Counted from the stretch's first letter, positions 43,964 to 52,819 are shown. The stretch: 64,000 bases of DNA from Rhodospirillales bacterium (GCA_019634165.1 JAHQVT010000001.1:1-64000); one strand, 5' to 3'. Translations and numbers: made by a program. Notes: generated from the sequence alone by a model not told the origin.

Positions 43964-43993
43964 CCCGTCTGGCATCATCCCGTCTGGCATCAT
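43964..43993. repeat. 15-bp tandem duplication upstream of DUF3553 gene
   Basis: CCCGTCTGGCATCAT is repeated exactly twice in tandem. It lies in the 361-base gap (43740-44100) between divergent chpT and the DUF3553 gene, which otherwise holds only presumed promoters. Confidence 0.8.
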
Positions 43994-44100
43994 ATTGAAG
44001 ATGCAGTATGATGTTCGTTGAAATTGTACCATCGTGCCGAACGGCTTATATATATACCTGATTTCGCAAGCCATCAGACACCTTGAACACAGAGTACCCA

Positions 44101-44286
44101 ATGGATTTCTTGCTAACCCCTGGCACCATCGTTCGCCACCCCAACCAACCTGATTGGGGGCTGGGCCGCATTCAGGCTGTTGATGGCGACCGCATAGCTG
44201 TCAATTTCGAAGAAGCTGGTCGCCAGATCATTCGCCCGCGCCATGTCGTTCTTGAAATCGTCGAAGCTGCCATCGGCTACGAATAG
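44101..44286 (+). CDS. DUF3553 small protein
   Basis: This 61-residue protein has the pattern FLLTPGTIVRHPNQPDWGLG, then VAVNFEEAG and RPRHVVLEIV, as in DUF3553. Short beta-rich proteins of this kind (CarD/SH3-like) also occur fused to the C-terminus of some UvrD-type helicases. Its function alone is unknown. A TTG at 44083 would add six residues; ATG is preferred. It is monocistronic by spacing. Confidence 0.75.
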   Translation: MDFLLTPGTIVRHPNQPDWGLGRIQAVDGDRIAVNFEEAGRQIIRPRHVVLEIVEAAIGYE

Positions 44287-44429
44287 ATCAGACGAGGACA
44301 ATTGCCCCAACCTGATGCAACTTGATGCAGCCAGTTGATGTAGCCAGATTGGGACCAGATGGGGCTTGGTACGCAACAAATGCCGCCTCTTGACGCCTGC
44401 GTCTGACGTCAGCACCTAAAGGGTTAGGC

Positions 44430-44446
44430 TTGGCACACGAATTGCT
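44430..44446 (+). promoter_or_regulatory. Sigma54 promoter upstream of unknown gene 44552
   Basis: TTGGCACACGAATTGCT has GG at 44432-44433 and GC at 44444-44445 with ten bases between; TGGCAC and TTGCT match the consensus exactly. It lies about 106 bases before the start of the next gene on the same strand. Confidence 0.75.
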
Positions 44447-44551
44447 GACATGAAATTGTTAATGAATTCGGCGTACTAAAATAATCACTATCAGACAAGC
44501 TAGATGTGTCTTTGACGTGCGCAACCGTCTTTAAAAAGGTCTGGAAACTCC

Positions 44552-45367
44552 ATGATTGCAGCCAACAAACCACCACGTGATAACTTTAAGCAGCGCCACC
44601 ATGCCGCTGCCTTTACGGTGCTGGAACAATTTTCCCAAGGGCTGATCCATTTCGCACGCAACAATGGCGGTTCAATAACCGAAGAACAGATTATTAAGGC
44701 TCTTGATGGCCTGCGCGATAAGGAAGACTTGTTTGACGCGGCTTGGGTCGTGCTTGAAAACGATCTGGAATTCATAAAAGCCCGCGAACGTGCTGCTGTC
44801 CGTCATGACCCGTTTGGCCGTCTTTTGGTTTCGCGCTTTGACCATCTTCTTGAAGGAAATGAAGCTGGCGACATCGAACATGGCGCCCTGTCACGCACTA
44901 TTTTGCAGCCCTTCTTCAAGGTCATCCGCATGATGGTTGGCATGGATATGCTTCAGGAAATTGATGGCGAAATTCACGCGATCGTCGAAGCCCATGCCCA
45001 CGAAGATGATGAACTGCGCGATCCGCTTGAATACTGGGAACATCTGGCAAAAGAACCCGCTGTCAGATCGCGTCTCAATCTTGTATTTGCCCGCATGGCT
45101 CTGCATTTCAAAGGGTATGAGCATCGCAAAAAATGGCTGATGCAACTGGTAAATGACAATATGCCAGCCAGTGATCCCATTTGGAACTTCACCGAAGAAC
45201 ATTGTATTCGCTTGCTTGACGCCTTGTTTAACGATGTGCGCAAAACCCTTTCCGTTCCGGAACATTCCGCAGAACTCGTTGCCAAGCTTGGCAGTGAAGA
45301 TGTTGCAACGCTTCGCGAAGTGATCAAGGCAATTGATGCGGATATAGCACGGCTGAAATCGTCCTAG
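44552..45367 (+). CDS. Unknown all-helical protein behind a sigma54 promoter
   Basis: I do not recognise this 271-residue soluble protein. It appears all alpha-helical, with no signal peptide or membrane segment, and is rich in Glu, Asp, Leu, His and Arg. Distinct stretches are RHHAAAFTVLEQFSQGLIHF (16-35), EAHAHEDDELRDPLEYWEHL (about 146-165) and NFTEEHCIRLLDALFNDVRK. A consensus sigma54 promoter lies upstream and a terminator downstream, so it is a single-gene unit. It lies beside the chpT/che cluster. I infer it belongs to the flagellar/sigma54 regulon. Confidence 0.8.
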   Translation: MIAANKPPRDNFKQRHHAAAFTVLEQFSQGLIHFARNNGGSITEEQIIKALDGLRDKEDLFDAAWVVLENDLEFIKARERAAVRHDPFGRLLVSRFDHLLEGNEAGDIEHGALSRTILQPFFKVIRMMVGMDMLQEIDGEIHAIVEAHAHEDDELRDPLEYWEHLAKEPAVRSRLNLVFARMALHFKGYEHRKKWLMQLVNDNMPASDPIWNFTEEHCIRLLDALFNDVRKTLSVPEHSAELVAKLGSEDVATLREVIKAIDADIARLKSS

Positions 45368-45426
45368 GGCAAGACCCAAGGCACCTTTCCCCGTTACCCA
45401 TCGGTTACCCTTGATCAGATATTCCT

Positions 45427-45458
45427 AAAGCCGCACCCGTTTTATCCGGTGCGGCTTT
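45427..45458 (+). terminator. Rho-independent terminator after 44552 gene
   Basis: AAAGCCGCACC (45427-45437) pairs with GGTGCGGCTTT (45448-45458), and a short T-run ends the stem. Confidence 0.88.
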
Positions 45459-45481
45459 TATTGTTGCGGCTTTAATCGTTT

Positions 45482-45539
45482 TCACCTGACGGAAAGGTGA
45501 TGACCCGCGATGGAAACAGGCTGGTCAACACCCTGCCTG
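45482..45539 (+). other. Structured leader candidate upstream of moaA
   Basis: Two hairpins can form: TCACCT/AGGTGA (45482-45487 with 45495-45500) and CAGGC/GCCTG (45517-45521 with 45535-45539). They lie 66-124 bases before the moaA start, where some bacteria have a Moco-sensing RNA. I cannot match the Moco motif by eye. Confidence 0.3.
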
Positions 45540-45605
45540 CTGTGCAACAGTCGCATCAGAAAATACTGCCCCACGATATCAAGGACGCTATTTCGAGCCA
45601 ACGCC

Positions 45606-46604
45606 ATGACCAAACCGCTGATCGATAAATATGGCCGTCATGTTTCATACTTACGCGTTTCCGTAACGGATCGCTGCGATTTCCGCTGCACCTATTGCAT
45701 GGCGGAAAACATGACCTTCCTGCCAAAATCCGAAGTTCTCACCCTTGAAGAACTTGATCAGCTTTGCACGGCCTTTATCACACGCGGTGTGCGCAAATTG
45801 CGCCTGACCGGTGGGGAGCCGCTTGTGCGCCGTGGCATCATGGATTTGATTGCCGATCTGTCGCGCCATCTTAAAAACGGCGCGCTTGATGAATTGACCA
45901 TGACCACCAATGGCAGCCAGCTTGCCACCTATGCCGATGATCTGGCCCGCCTTGGGGTCAAGCGCCTGAACATCTCGCTTGATAGTCTGGATTCTCAGAA
46001 ATTCACCGAAATTACCCGCCGTGGCCGCCTTGAACAGGTTCTGGCCGGGCTAGAAGCCGCCAAACAGGCCGGCATTCAGATCAAGATCAATACCGTCGCC
46101 CTTCGCAATTTCAACGAAGATGAAATGTCCCGCTTGGTCGCTTGGTGCGGCAAAGAAGGCTTTGATCTTTGCCTGATTGAAACCATGCCACTGGGTGACA
46201 TTGACGGCGACCGCACAGACCAATATTTGCCACTGACCGTGGTCCGTGAACGGCTGGAAAAGGAATATACCCTGATCCCGTCCGAATACGTCACCCCCGG
46301 CCCGGCCCGCTATACTACCGTTGCGCAAACCGGCGGGCGCCTTGGCTTTATAACCCCGCTTACCCATAATTTCTGCGAAGGCTGCAACCGTGTGCGTGTG
46401 ACCTGCACCGGAACGCTTTACATGTGCCTAGGCCAAGAAGACCATGTTGATCTGCGTGCGGCCCTTCGCACCGGCGATCCCCGCGCGCTTGATCAAATGC
46501 TTGATGCCGCCATGGTCCTTAAACCCAAAGGCCATGATTTCGTCATCGACCGCAAAGGTCAGAAGCCAGCGGTTGGGCGACATATGAGCATGACCGGCGG
46601 CTAA
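45606..46604 (+). CDS. moaA: GTP 3',8-cyclase MoaA (molybdopterin synthesis)
   Basis: This 332-residue radical SAM enzyme performs the first step of molybdenum cofactor synthesis, converting GTP to 3',8-cH2GTP. The N-terminal cluster ligands are C24-x3-C28-x2-C31 ([14 protein letters not shown]). The C-terminal cluster is in [15 protein letters not shown] with a further Cys near LYMCLG. The chain ends in the essential Gly-Gly (MSMTGG). An upstream ATG at 45510 would add 32 residues without family similarity, so I chose 45606. Its last four bases overlap the end of the convergent DUF123 gene. Confidence 0.95.
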   Translation: MTKPLIDKYGRHVSYLRVSVTDRCDFRCTYCMAENMTFLPKSEVLTLEELDQLCTAFITRGVRKLRLTGGEPLVRRGIMDLIADLSRHLKNGALDELTMTTNGSQLATYADDLARLGVKRLNISLDSLDSQKFTEITRRGRLEQVLAGLEAAKQAGIQIKINTVALRNFNEDEMSRLVAWCGKEGFDLCLIETMPLGDIDGDRTDQYLPLTVVRERLEKEYTLIPSEYVTPGPARYTTVAQTGGRLGFITPLTHNFCEGCNRVRVTCTGTLYMCLGQEDHVDLRAALRTGDPRALDQMLDAAMVLKPKGHDFVIDRKGQKPAVGRHMSMTGG

Positions 46605-47068
46605 ACAGCCCCGGCAATCTCTGTCAGTACGTCCTGCAAATGCTCTTCGGCTGACCGGATCAAATGCGATAGACAAATCCCACAGTCACTACTGCCAAAG
46701 CCCGGCACTGGAAATTCTGCCTCCCCGTCAGGGCGCGCCTCAATCTGCTTTCGCAACGCGCACTCATTCCCGCCCGGCACCACCAGCACCGAGACAACCC
46801 GCCCTGCCCCGTTTGAGGTCAGCTCATCAACATGCCAATGGGGTTTCTTGTCGGTTTTGCAGTGGCGCTTGACCCTTGCCGCTATGCCGCCGGGGCCATT
46901 GGCAGAACCGCAATAAAGATAGGTTCCTTTAGGCAGGATCGTTCCGGCAAAACGTTTGTTTTGCAGGGTAAGTGCATCGGCGAGCTTGATGACAAGAACG
47001 TAAGCTCCGGCAACTTTGGGAAGCTGCCGGAGGGTTTTGTCATTTATGTCTGTGACAAACGTGCTCAC
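46601..47068 (-). CDS. DUF123 (GIY-YIG-like) protein
   Basis: This 155-residue protein matches DUF123, a GIY-YIG-related fold that also occurs fused to some endonuclease III proteins. Key parts are [29 protein letters not shown] (the YCGSA and RVKRH motifs), HWHVDELT and [14 protein letters not shown] nuclease role is plausible but unproven. Its start overlaps the end of the upstream glyoxalase-related gene by four bases (ATGA), so the two are translated together. Confidence 0.85.
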   Translation of the reverse strand: MSTFVTDINDKTLRQLPKVAGAYVLVIKLADALTLQNKRFAGTILPKGTYLYCGSANGPGGIAARVKRHCKTDKKPHWHVDELTSNGAGRVVSVLVVPGGNECALRKQIEARPDGEAEFPVPGFGSSDCGICLSHLIRSAEEHLQDVLTEIAGAV

Positions 47069-47559
47069 GCGTCCGGTTGATCGCGTAGTAGCAAATCAAT
47101 CGAAAGCCCCGGCCCTGCCATGCCATTGGTCAGAACCGGTTCGCAATGCTGATTAATCCGCGCACCGATGCGTTGGCGAAAGCCGCTAAATCGTTTTGAT
47201 GCGACCACATCGACCGGCTCATCCAGATGCACCTCGACCCGAAAAACGCCGGGGGTTGGGGTTGCGGTAACGCTGCGGATCAACCCCGTCACCGCATGAC
47301 CAAGATATGATCCGGCAAAGCGTTTGCCGATGCCAAGGTCTGATACATTGGTTGGGATGTTGCGACGTGCCATGGCAATCGCCGTATTCCAATCCCGATA
47401 CCCATGGCTTTGCGCCAGAAGTTCGAGACTGCCGGTGTGTGAGATCGCAACGTCACGGGCGGCCAAGGCTTTGCGCAGGCGTTTTGCCTGTGATTTGAAC
47501 TGTTCGGTCGCATCGGTTTCAATATCGGCACGGCTGATTTTAAGCGTATTTGAAGTCAT
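47065..47559 (-). CDS. Glyoxalase-related (Glyoxalase_8-like) protein
   Basis: This is a 164-residue protein. The N-terminal 65 residues carry the pattern AKRLRKALAARDVAISHTGS, then LELLAQSHGYRDWNTAIA, seen in proteins labelled glyoxalase-superfamily. The C-terminal half is beta-rich (GKRFAGSYLGHAVTGLIRSV, VEVHLDEPVDVVASKRF) with no metal-binding motif I can identify, so glyoxalase activity is doubtful. The ATG at 47559 is chosen since GGAGA lies eight bases upstream; a GTG 15 bases earlier overlaps that site. It is coupled to the DUF123 gene. Confidence 0.7.
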   Translation of the reverse strand: MTSNTLKISRADIETDATEQFKSQAKRLRKALAARDVAISHTGSLELLAQSHGYRDWNTAIAMARRNIPTNVSDLGIGKRFAGSYLGHAVTGLIRSVTATPTPGVFRVEVHLDEPVDVVASKRFSGFRQRIGARINQHCEPVLTNGMAGPGLSIDLLLRDQPDA

Positions 47560-47756
47560 TTTTATCGTCTCCACGCAGGAGGCCGGGTGTCCGCATTGCC
47601 GGGCCGTTACCTGATCTGGAAACGGGTCCGATTGATCGTATCAGCGCCACTTTACCCAAGGCATGAACCTTGCGGACGGCAGGTGTGCGCAACCTTGATT
47701 GCGTAATTAGAACAATACCGCGCGTGTGACAAGCATTCAGGATGGCTATGTCTGTC

Positions 47757-47812
47757 ATTGGGCCAAGGATTGGGATTAGGCCAGGGATTGGGCCAGAGAG
47801 ATTAGGCCAAGG
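47757..47812. repeat. Four copies of ATTRGGCCARRG upstream of bolA
   Basis: The 12-mer ATTRGGCCARRG occurs at 47757-47768, 47775-47786, 47787-47798 and 47801-47812. It lies in the 370-base gap between two divergent genes (glyoxalase-related and bolA). Apart from presumed promoters I see nothing else there. Confidence 0.75.
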
Positions 47813-47929
47813 ATTGCATGCCCCATCGCACAGAAATTGACAGCCCCTGTGACAAGGACATATACCAGTGAAAAGAGGTCTTATCGGCGGCACAAAGATG
47901 CCAGCGATCAATTATAAGGAATAAACGCC

Positions 47930-48163
47930 ATGGCCATGGAAGCCTATGAAATCGAAAACATGATCAAGGAAGCCCTGCCCGATGCACAAGTCCGCATCGA
48001 GGATCTGCGCGGCGATGGCGATCATTATGCTGCAATTGTTGTCTCTGAAGCCTTCCGCGGCAAAACCCGCGTGATCCAGCATCAGATGGTTTATTCCGCA
48101 CTGAAAGGCAAAATGGGCGGCGATCTGCACGCCCTTGCCCTTCAGACCTCAGCACCGGAATAA
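47930..48163 (+). CDS. bolA: BolA-family protein
   Basis: This 77-residue BolA/IbaG-type protein shows IENMIKEALPDAQVRIEDLR, then GDHYAAIVVSEAFRGKTRVI and the C-terminal HALALQT with the conserved His. BolA proteins bind [2Fe-2S] clusters with CGFS-type glutaredoxins and help iron-sulfur and iron homeostasis. The matching grxD lies 1.2 kb downstream on the same strand, but with rarD between. AAGGA lies nine bases before the ATG. Confidence 0.93.
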   Translation: MAMEAYEIENMIKEALPDAQVRIEDLRGDGDHYAAIVVSEAFRGKTRVIQHQMVYSALKGKMGGDLHALALQTSAPE

Positions 48164-48186
48164 ACGCGCAGACGACCCAGATTTTC

Positions 48187-48223
48187 GATCATTGCCCAAC
48201 GCCACCACGATCGGGCAATGATC
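48187..48223 (+). other. 11-bp inverted repeat after bolA
   Basis: GATCATTGCCC (48187-48197) and GGGCAATGATC (48213-48223) form a perfect 11-bp stem with a 15-base loop. It lies between the bolA stop codon and a second hairpin. Confidence 0.7.
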
Positions 48224-48231
48224 ATACCCTT

Positions 48232-48260
48232 ACGGGCGCCGGAAACATTTCGGCGCCCGT
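48232..48260 (+). terminator. Terminator-like hairpin after bolA
   Basis: ACGGGCGCCG (48232-48241) pairs with CGGCGCCCGT (48251-48260). The T-run is poor (CGTCTT), so termination may be incomplete. Confidence 0.6.
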
Positions 48261-48366
48261 CGTCTTAAAGACCACTGAAAGACCACCGGCCAAATAGCCT
48301 GCCACCGGCGCGCGTTTTAATCCGCGCTGGCCCCTGCCCCATTTAACGGATCACGGCTTACCACCC

Positions 48367-49275
48367 ATGTCATCTACGGAAAAACCAGCACTTATCGGTC
48401 CGGGCCCCCTTGCCGGGCTTGGCGCCTTTACCATTTGGGGCACCTTTGGCCTGTATTTCAAACTGGTTGGCTTTGCCGAACCGGTTGAAATTCTGGCTCA
48501 TCGGATTATTTGGTCGGCGGTTTTAACGCTGGTTCTGGTGTTTCTGCTTGGTAAGCGCAAACAACTCTGGACGCTGATTTCATCGTCTAAAACCATTGGC
48601 CTGCTGTTTTTAAGCAGCCTTCTGGTCGCGGGAAACTGGGTGATTTACATCTGGGCGATTAACAGTGGCAATGCGCTTGAAGCAAGCCTTGGCTATTACA
48701 TCATGCCGTTGGTCATGCTGATTTTGGGGCGGGTTTTCTTTGGTGAAAAGCTAAACCGTATTCAAATGCTTTCAGTTGCGATTTGCGCAATCGGGGTTTT
48801 GAACCTTTTGGTGTTTTATGGCCAATTGCCGTGGATTGCGCTTAGCCTATCGACGCTGTTTGCCTTTTACGGTGTGATCCGCAAATTTGTCCCAGCGGAC
48901 CCGATTGCCGGTCTTTTTGTTGAATGTGCGCTGCTTACACCGGCGTCACTGATATATATGTTCTGGCTGCAAAGTCACGGTGGATCGGCCTTTGGCAATA
49001 CCGGGATCGGAAATGACGCGCTTTTGATCGGGCTTGGAATCTGTACGACAATCCCGCTTGTGCTGTTTGCCTTTGCCGCACGCAACATGAAGTTTTCCGC
49101 CCTTGGCCTGATGCAATACCTTAACCCGACCTTGCAATTCATCATTGCGGTTGCGGTATTTGGCGAAGCTTTCACCAAGGCGCATATGGTCACATATGCC
49201 TTGGTGTGGATCGGACTTGGGGTTTTCACCTGGGATAACTTGCGGACTGCACGCCAAATTCGCAGCAAGAGTTGA
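48367..49275 (+). CDS. rarD: RarD, EamA-type membrane transporter
   Basis: This 302-residue inner-membrane permease has ten hydrophobic segments in two EamA repeats. It is typical of the RarD family, with LAGLGAFTIWGTFGLYFKLV near the N-terminus, VEILAHRIIWSAVLTL and SLGYYIMPLVMLILGRVFFGE. The name comes from chloramphenicol sensitivity; transport substrates are not settled. It sits between bolA and grxD, which are often neighbours in alphaproteobacteria. Confidence 0.9.
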   Translation: MSSTEKPALIGPGPLAGLGAFTIWGTFGLYFKLVGFAEPVEILAHRIIWSAVLTLVLVFLLGKRKQLWTLISSSKTIGLLFLSSLLVAGNWVIYIWAINSGNALEASLGYYIMPLVMLILGRVFFGEKLNRIQMLSVAICAIGVLNLLVFYGQLPWIALSLSTLFAFYGVIRKFVPADPIAGLFVECALLTPASLIYMFWLQSHGGSAFGNTGIGNDALLIGLGICTTIPLVLFAFAARNMKFSALGLMQYLNPTLQFIIAVAVFGEAFTKAHMVTYALVWIGLGVFTWDNLRTARQIRSKS

Positions 49276-49369
49276 CAGAACCGCAGGTTCCAGCCATATC
49301 TTCGGCCATAAAGGTTTAACCCGTATTTCTGCGGCCAAGAGATCGCCGCCCAAGCCAAGGACAATAAAT

Positions 49370-49705
49370 ATGACCGACAATCCGGTATTCGAACGCATCC
49401 AAAAGGACATCAACGACAACGATATCGTCGTGTTCATGAAGGGGACTTCAATGTTCCCGCAGTGCGGTTTCTCTGCTGCTGTGGTTCAGGTCATGGCTGA
49501 ACTTGGCGTTCAGTTCAAAGACATCAACGTTCTGGTTGACCCGGCAATCCGTCAGGGCATCAAGGACTTCTCTAACTGGCCGACCATTCCGCAGCTTTAC
49601 GTCAAAGGCGAGTTCCTTGGCGGCTGTGACATCGTCCGTGAGATGTTTGCATCGGGCGAACTGGCCCAGCACCTTAAAGACAAGGGCGTTGCTGTCGCTG
49701 CCTAA
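49370..49705 (+). CDS. grxD: Monothiol glutaredoxin Grx4/GrxD
   Basis: This 111-residue CGFS-type glutaredoxin carries and transfers [2Fe-2S] clusters. The motif is PQCGFSAAV with Cys32. VVFMKGTSMFP, WPTIPQLYVKGEFLGGCDIV and the C-terminal helix complete the fold. AAGGA lies eight bases before ATG 49370; in-frame starts further upstream are not supported. BolA is its likely partner. Confidence 0.95.
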   Translation: MTDNPVFERIQKDINDNDIVVFMKGTSMFPQCGFSAAVVQVMAELGVQFKDINVLVDPAIRQGIKDFSNWPTIPQLYVKGEFLGGCDIVREMFASGELAQHLKDKGVAVAA

Positions 49706-49726
49706 GGCGCGATAAGCCCAACCGAT

Positions 49727-49765
49727 AAAAACGCGCTGCGCATTTTAAATGCCAGCGCGTTTTTT
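49727..49765 (+). terminator. Rho-independent terminator after grxD
   Basis: AAAAACGCGCTG (49727-49738) pairs with CAGCGCGTTTTT (49753-49764), with GCAT/ATGC adding to the stem inside. Confidence 0.92.
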
Positions 49766-49900
49766 GTGTCCAGATTCCGCAAATTAACGCCTTTAGCGTT
49801 CATTACCCAATCACCGCAAAACTATTCCTTGATGCTTTAGCACGATTTCCCCATCTTTGTTTAATGCAAACATGTCGCGCCAGAGGGGAATATACCGGGG

Positions 49901-52111
49901 ATGAAACCAGCAGTTAAAACACTGGCATGTCTTGCCATCTGGTTGATTGGCGCATGGATCATAACGCCAGCAGCACCTGCCTACGCGCAAATGTCCGCCA
50001 TTACGGCCATGACAGCAACAGGCGAAGATACTCCCACTGATGCAAACCCGACCACCTCAACCGATCCATCAAGCGACGTCATTTCCGATACTTTCAGCTA
50101 CTATGGTTATCTTGATAGCGGCATCAATCGTACTAAGGCACATATCGAGCGAACCTTGACCGCCTTTGCCGCATTCCCCACCGAAGTCGACGCAACGCTT
50201 GATTTTATATCTTCGGATGTGGGCAAAACCGGCCTGATGCGTGTCATCCTGTTTACGGCAATTTTCATTGGTGTCGGTATTATCGCCGAATTCATCTATC
50301 GCAGGCTTTCGGGGCCGATATGTGCCTATCTCGAAGCCCAATCCCCGCAAACATTCACCACCCGCCTTAAAAACATGCTTGGGCTATGTGTGCTTTCGCT
50401 GCTGTCGCTGGTGGTGTTTGCCATTGGATCGGTCGGAACGTTTCTGATCTTTGATTGGCCGCCGATTTTCAAAACTGCGGTAATGTCGCTTTTGATGTCG
50501 TTCTTCGTTTTGCGAATTCTTATGATCGTGCTGCAATTCCTGTTCGCGCCAAAGGCCGAAGGTCTGCGCATGATCAATGTTTCGCCTGATGCCGCCAATG
50601 CCCTGACAAACAGCCTGACGTGGGCATCTGGTATTTCGCTGTTTTCCTTTGGCCTTGCTGGCGTTTTTAGTACCGCACCGACCATGGTGCTGGGCGACAT
50701 CATTCTGTTTGACCACGCTGTTGTCATTTCGGTCATTGCATTTTGTCTCGCCACCATATGGCTTGGGCGTTTCTTTCGCAGGCGTTCGGTCGGCGAGTTG
50801 GTTGAAACGATTGCCTTGCCAACGTCAATCTCGCGCTTATGGCCTGTCATTGTCTGTGCGTGGCTTGTTCTGGTCGGCGGGGTTGCCATCCTTGGGGCAG
50901 AACGCGTTCTAAAGGCACTTCTAGCCATTGGTCTGGCCTGTTTGTTTGATGTGGTTTTCCGCAACATCATCGAAGGCCAGCACCGTAAAAAGGCCGAAAT
51001 CGCCGAACAAAAAGCCGCCGAACAAAATGCAGCCGCCCAAGCCGCCGCCCTTGAAGCCGAAGAAGAATTTGAACCCGTTCAGGCCAAACTTCCGGTCTTT
51101 ACCAAAGTCCTTAAGCGCGGCGTGCGTCTTTTGGCACTTGTCTTTGTATTGGCAAGCATGTGGCGCATATGGGGCTTGGACCGGCTTGCGCAATCTCAGG
51201 ATGCCGGGATTGTTGCGCGCATTATTGATGCCTCGACCGAAATCATCATGGTTCTTTTGATTGCCGATTTGATCTGGTCTTTGATCAAGGCCGTCCTTGA
51301 TGAACGGATAAATGCAACCAATCAGGGCCATGGTGGGGATGAAGGCGGTGGATCGGGCCTGTCGCGCATTGAAACGCTGCTGCCATTGCTTAAGAATTTT
51401 GCCTTTACCGTCATCCTGATCATGGTGGTGATGGTCACGTTGTCATCGCTTGGCGTTGATATCGGGCCGTTGATTGCCGGGGCGGGTGTTGTTGGCCTTG
51501 CCCTTGGTTTTGGCAGTCAGGCGCTGGTGCGCGACGTGGTGGCGGGCGTGTTCTTCTTGCTAGATGATGCTTTTCGGATTGGCGAATATATCGAAGCTGA
51601 AAACCTGCGCGGGCGCGTTGAAAACATCTCGATCCGGTCTATGCAGCTCCGTCATCATCGCGGTCCGCTGCAAACCGTGCCCTTTGGCGAAATCAAATCC
51701 ATCGTCAATCACAGCCGCGACTGGGTCATCGTCAAACTTGAATTCCGGGTTCCGTTTGAAACGGACGTCAACAAGATCAAAAAACTGGTCAAAAAGCTGT
51801 CGGCAGATTTGCTAAATGATCCGCTGATTGGTCACAGTTTCCTTGAACCGCTGAAATCGCAAGGTGTCCGCCGGATGGAAGAATTCAACATGGTTATCGG
51901 GTTGAAATATACCTCTAAACCGGGCGAACAATTCACGATCCGCAAAACCGTCTATCAAAGCGTTCTGGCGATGTTCAAGGAAAACGGCATTCAAATGGCG
52001 TCACGCCACGTCAAGGTCGATGTGCCTGCCGATGCAACGCCTGAACAAAAACAGGAAGCCGCAGCAGCAGCGGCCCAACAAACATCTGAACAACTTATCG
52101 GGCCGAAATAG
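49901..52111 (+). CDS. MscS-family mechanosensitive channel, large YbiO-like
   Basis: This 736-residue inner-membrane channel has a signal peptide (1-29, ending APAYAQ). About ten membrane segments lie between 100 and 550. The pore-lining and beta domains cover about 505-625 (AGAGVVGLALGFGSQALVRD, GVFFLLDDAFRIGEYIEAEN, QTVPFGEIKSIVNHSRDW). The C-terminal alpha/beta cage ends in an Ala/Gln-rich tail. The central cytoplasmic loop (about 360-395) is rich in Ala, Glu and Gln. It gates in response to membrane tension during osmotic downshock. It is a single gene with its own terminator. Confidence 0.92.
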   Translation: MKPAVKTLACLAIWLIGAWIITPAAPAYAQMSAITAMTATGEDTPTDANPTTSTDPSSDVISDTFSYYGYLDSGINRTKAHIERTLTAFAAFPTEVDATLDFISSDVGKTGLMRVILFTAIFIGVGIIAEFIYRRLSGPICAYLEAQSPQTFTTRLKNMLGLCVLSLLSLVVFAIGSVGTFLIFDWPPIFKTAVMSLLMSFFVLRILMIVLQFLFAPKAEGLRMINVSPDAANALTNSLTWASGISLFSFGLAGVFSTAPTMVLGDIILFDHAVVISVIAFCLATIWLGRFFRRRSVGELVETIALPTSISRLWPVIVCAWLVLVGGVAILGAERVLKALLAIGLACLFDVVFRNIIEGQHRKKAEIAEQKAAEQNAAAQAAALEAEEEFEPVQAKLPVFTKVLKRGVRLLALVFVLASMWRIWGLDRLAQSQDAGIVARIIDASTEIIMVLLIADLIWSLIKAVLDERINATNQGHGGDEGGGSGLSRIETLLPLLKNFAFTVILIMVVMVTLSSLGVDIGPLIAGAGVVGLALGFGSQALVRDVVAGVFFLLDDAFRIGEYIEAENLRGRVENISIRSMQLRHHRGPLQTVPFGEIKSIVNHSRDWVIVKLEFRVPFETDVNKIKKLVKKLSADLLNDPLIGHSFLEPLKSQGVRRMEEFNMVIGLKYTSKPGEQFTIRKTVYQSVLAMFKENGIQMASRHVKVDVPADATPEQKQEAAAAAAQQTSEQLIGPK

Positions 52112-52141
52112 CGTTCTCAGTTTGTTTGTCTGCCACAAACA

Positions 52142-52171
52142 AAAACGCCCGCTGTTTCCAGCGGGCGTTTT
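52142..52171. terminator. Bidirectional terminator between MscS gene and rpsD
   Basis: AAAACGCCCGCTG (52142-52154) pairs with CAGCGGGCGTTTT (52159-52171) around TTTC; A- and T-runs serve both strands. Confidence 0.92.
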
Positions 52172-52201
52172 GTATGGATCGTCGCGAAATCCGAAAGTGG
52201 A

Positions 52202-52819
52202 TTAACGCGAGTAGAATTCCACAACCAGGTTCGGCTGCATAACAACCGGGTATGGAATTTCTGCAAATTTCGGTACGCGAACGAAGGTGCCTTTGAAGGC
52301 CTTCGCGTCAACGTCGAGATATTCCGGAACATCGCGTTCGTTCAGGGCAGCAGCTTCGAGAACCATTGGCACTTCGCGCGAAGCCGGTTTGACTTCAACA
52401 ACGTCGCCTTCTTTAACGAGGAAAGAAGGAATGGTTACTTTCTTGCCATTGACAAGAATGTGGCCGTGGTTAACGAACTGACGCGCAGCAAACACGGTCG
52501 GAACGAATTTCATGCGGTAGATAACAGCATCGAGACGGGTCTCGAGAATACCAACCAGCGTTTCAGAAGTATCGCCCGGACGGCGCTGTGCTTCTTTGTA
52601 ATAACGCAGGAACTGTTTCTCGGAGATGGAACCGTAGTAGCCTTTAAGCTGCTGTTTAGCGAACAGCTGGGTACCATAATCGGTCGGCTTTTTACGGCGG
52701 GTTGCGCCGTGCATGCCCGGTGCATATTCGCGCTTGTTCAGCGGCGATTTTGCACGGCCCCAAAGGTTCACACCAAGGCGGCGGTCAATCTTATGCTTTG
52801 CAGCAATACGTTTCGACAT
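52202..52819 (-). CDS. rpsD: 30S ribosomal protein S4
   Basis: This 205-residue small-subunit assembly protein binds 16S rRNA. It shows the S4 start [20 protein letters not shown] and the S4 RNA-binding domain (about 95-155) with [20 protein letters not shown] and [17 protein letters not shown]. The gene stands alone rather than in the alpha operon, as is usual in alphaproteobacteria. Confidence 0.98.
   Translation of the reverse strand: MSKRIAAKHKIDRRLGVNLWGRAKSPLNKREYAPGMHGATRRKKPTDYGTQLFAKQQLKGYYGSISEKQFLRYYKEAQRRPGDTSETLVGILETRLDAVIYRMKFVPTVFAARQFVNHGHILVNGKKVTIPSFLVKEGDVVEVKPASREVPMVLEAAALNERDVPEYLDVDAKAFKGTFVRVPKFAEIPYPVVMQPNLVVEFYSR

Noticed and set aside
47757-47812. CRISPR array
   Set aside because: Repeats are only 12 bases, degenerate and 12-18 bases apart, with no true spacers and no cas genes.
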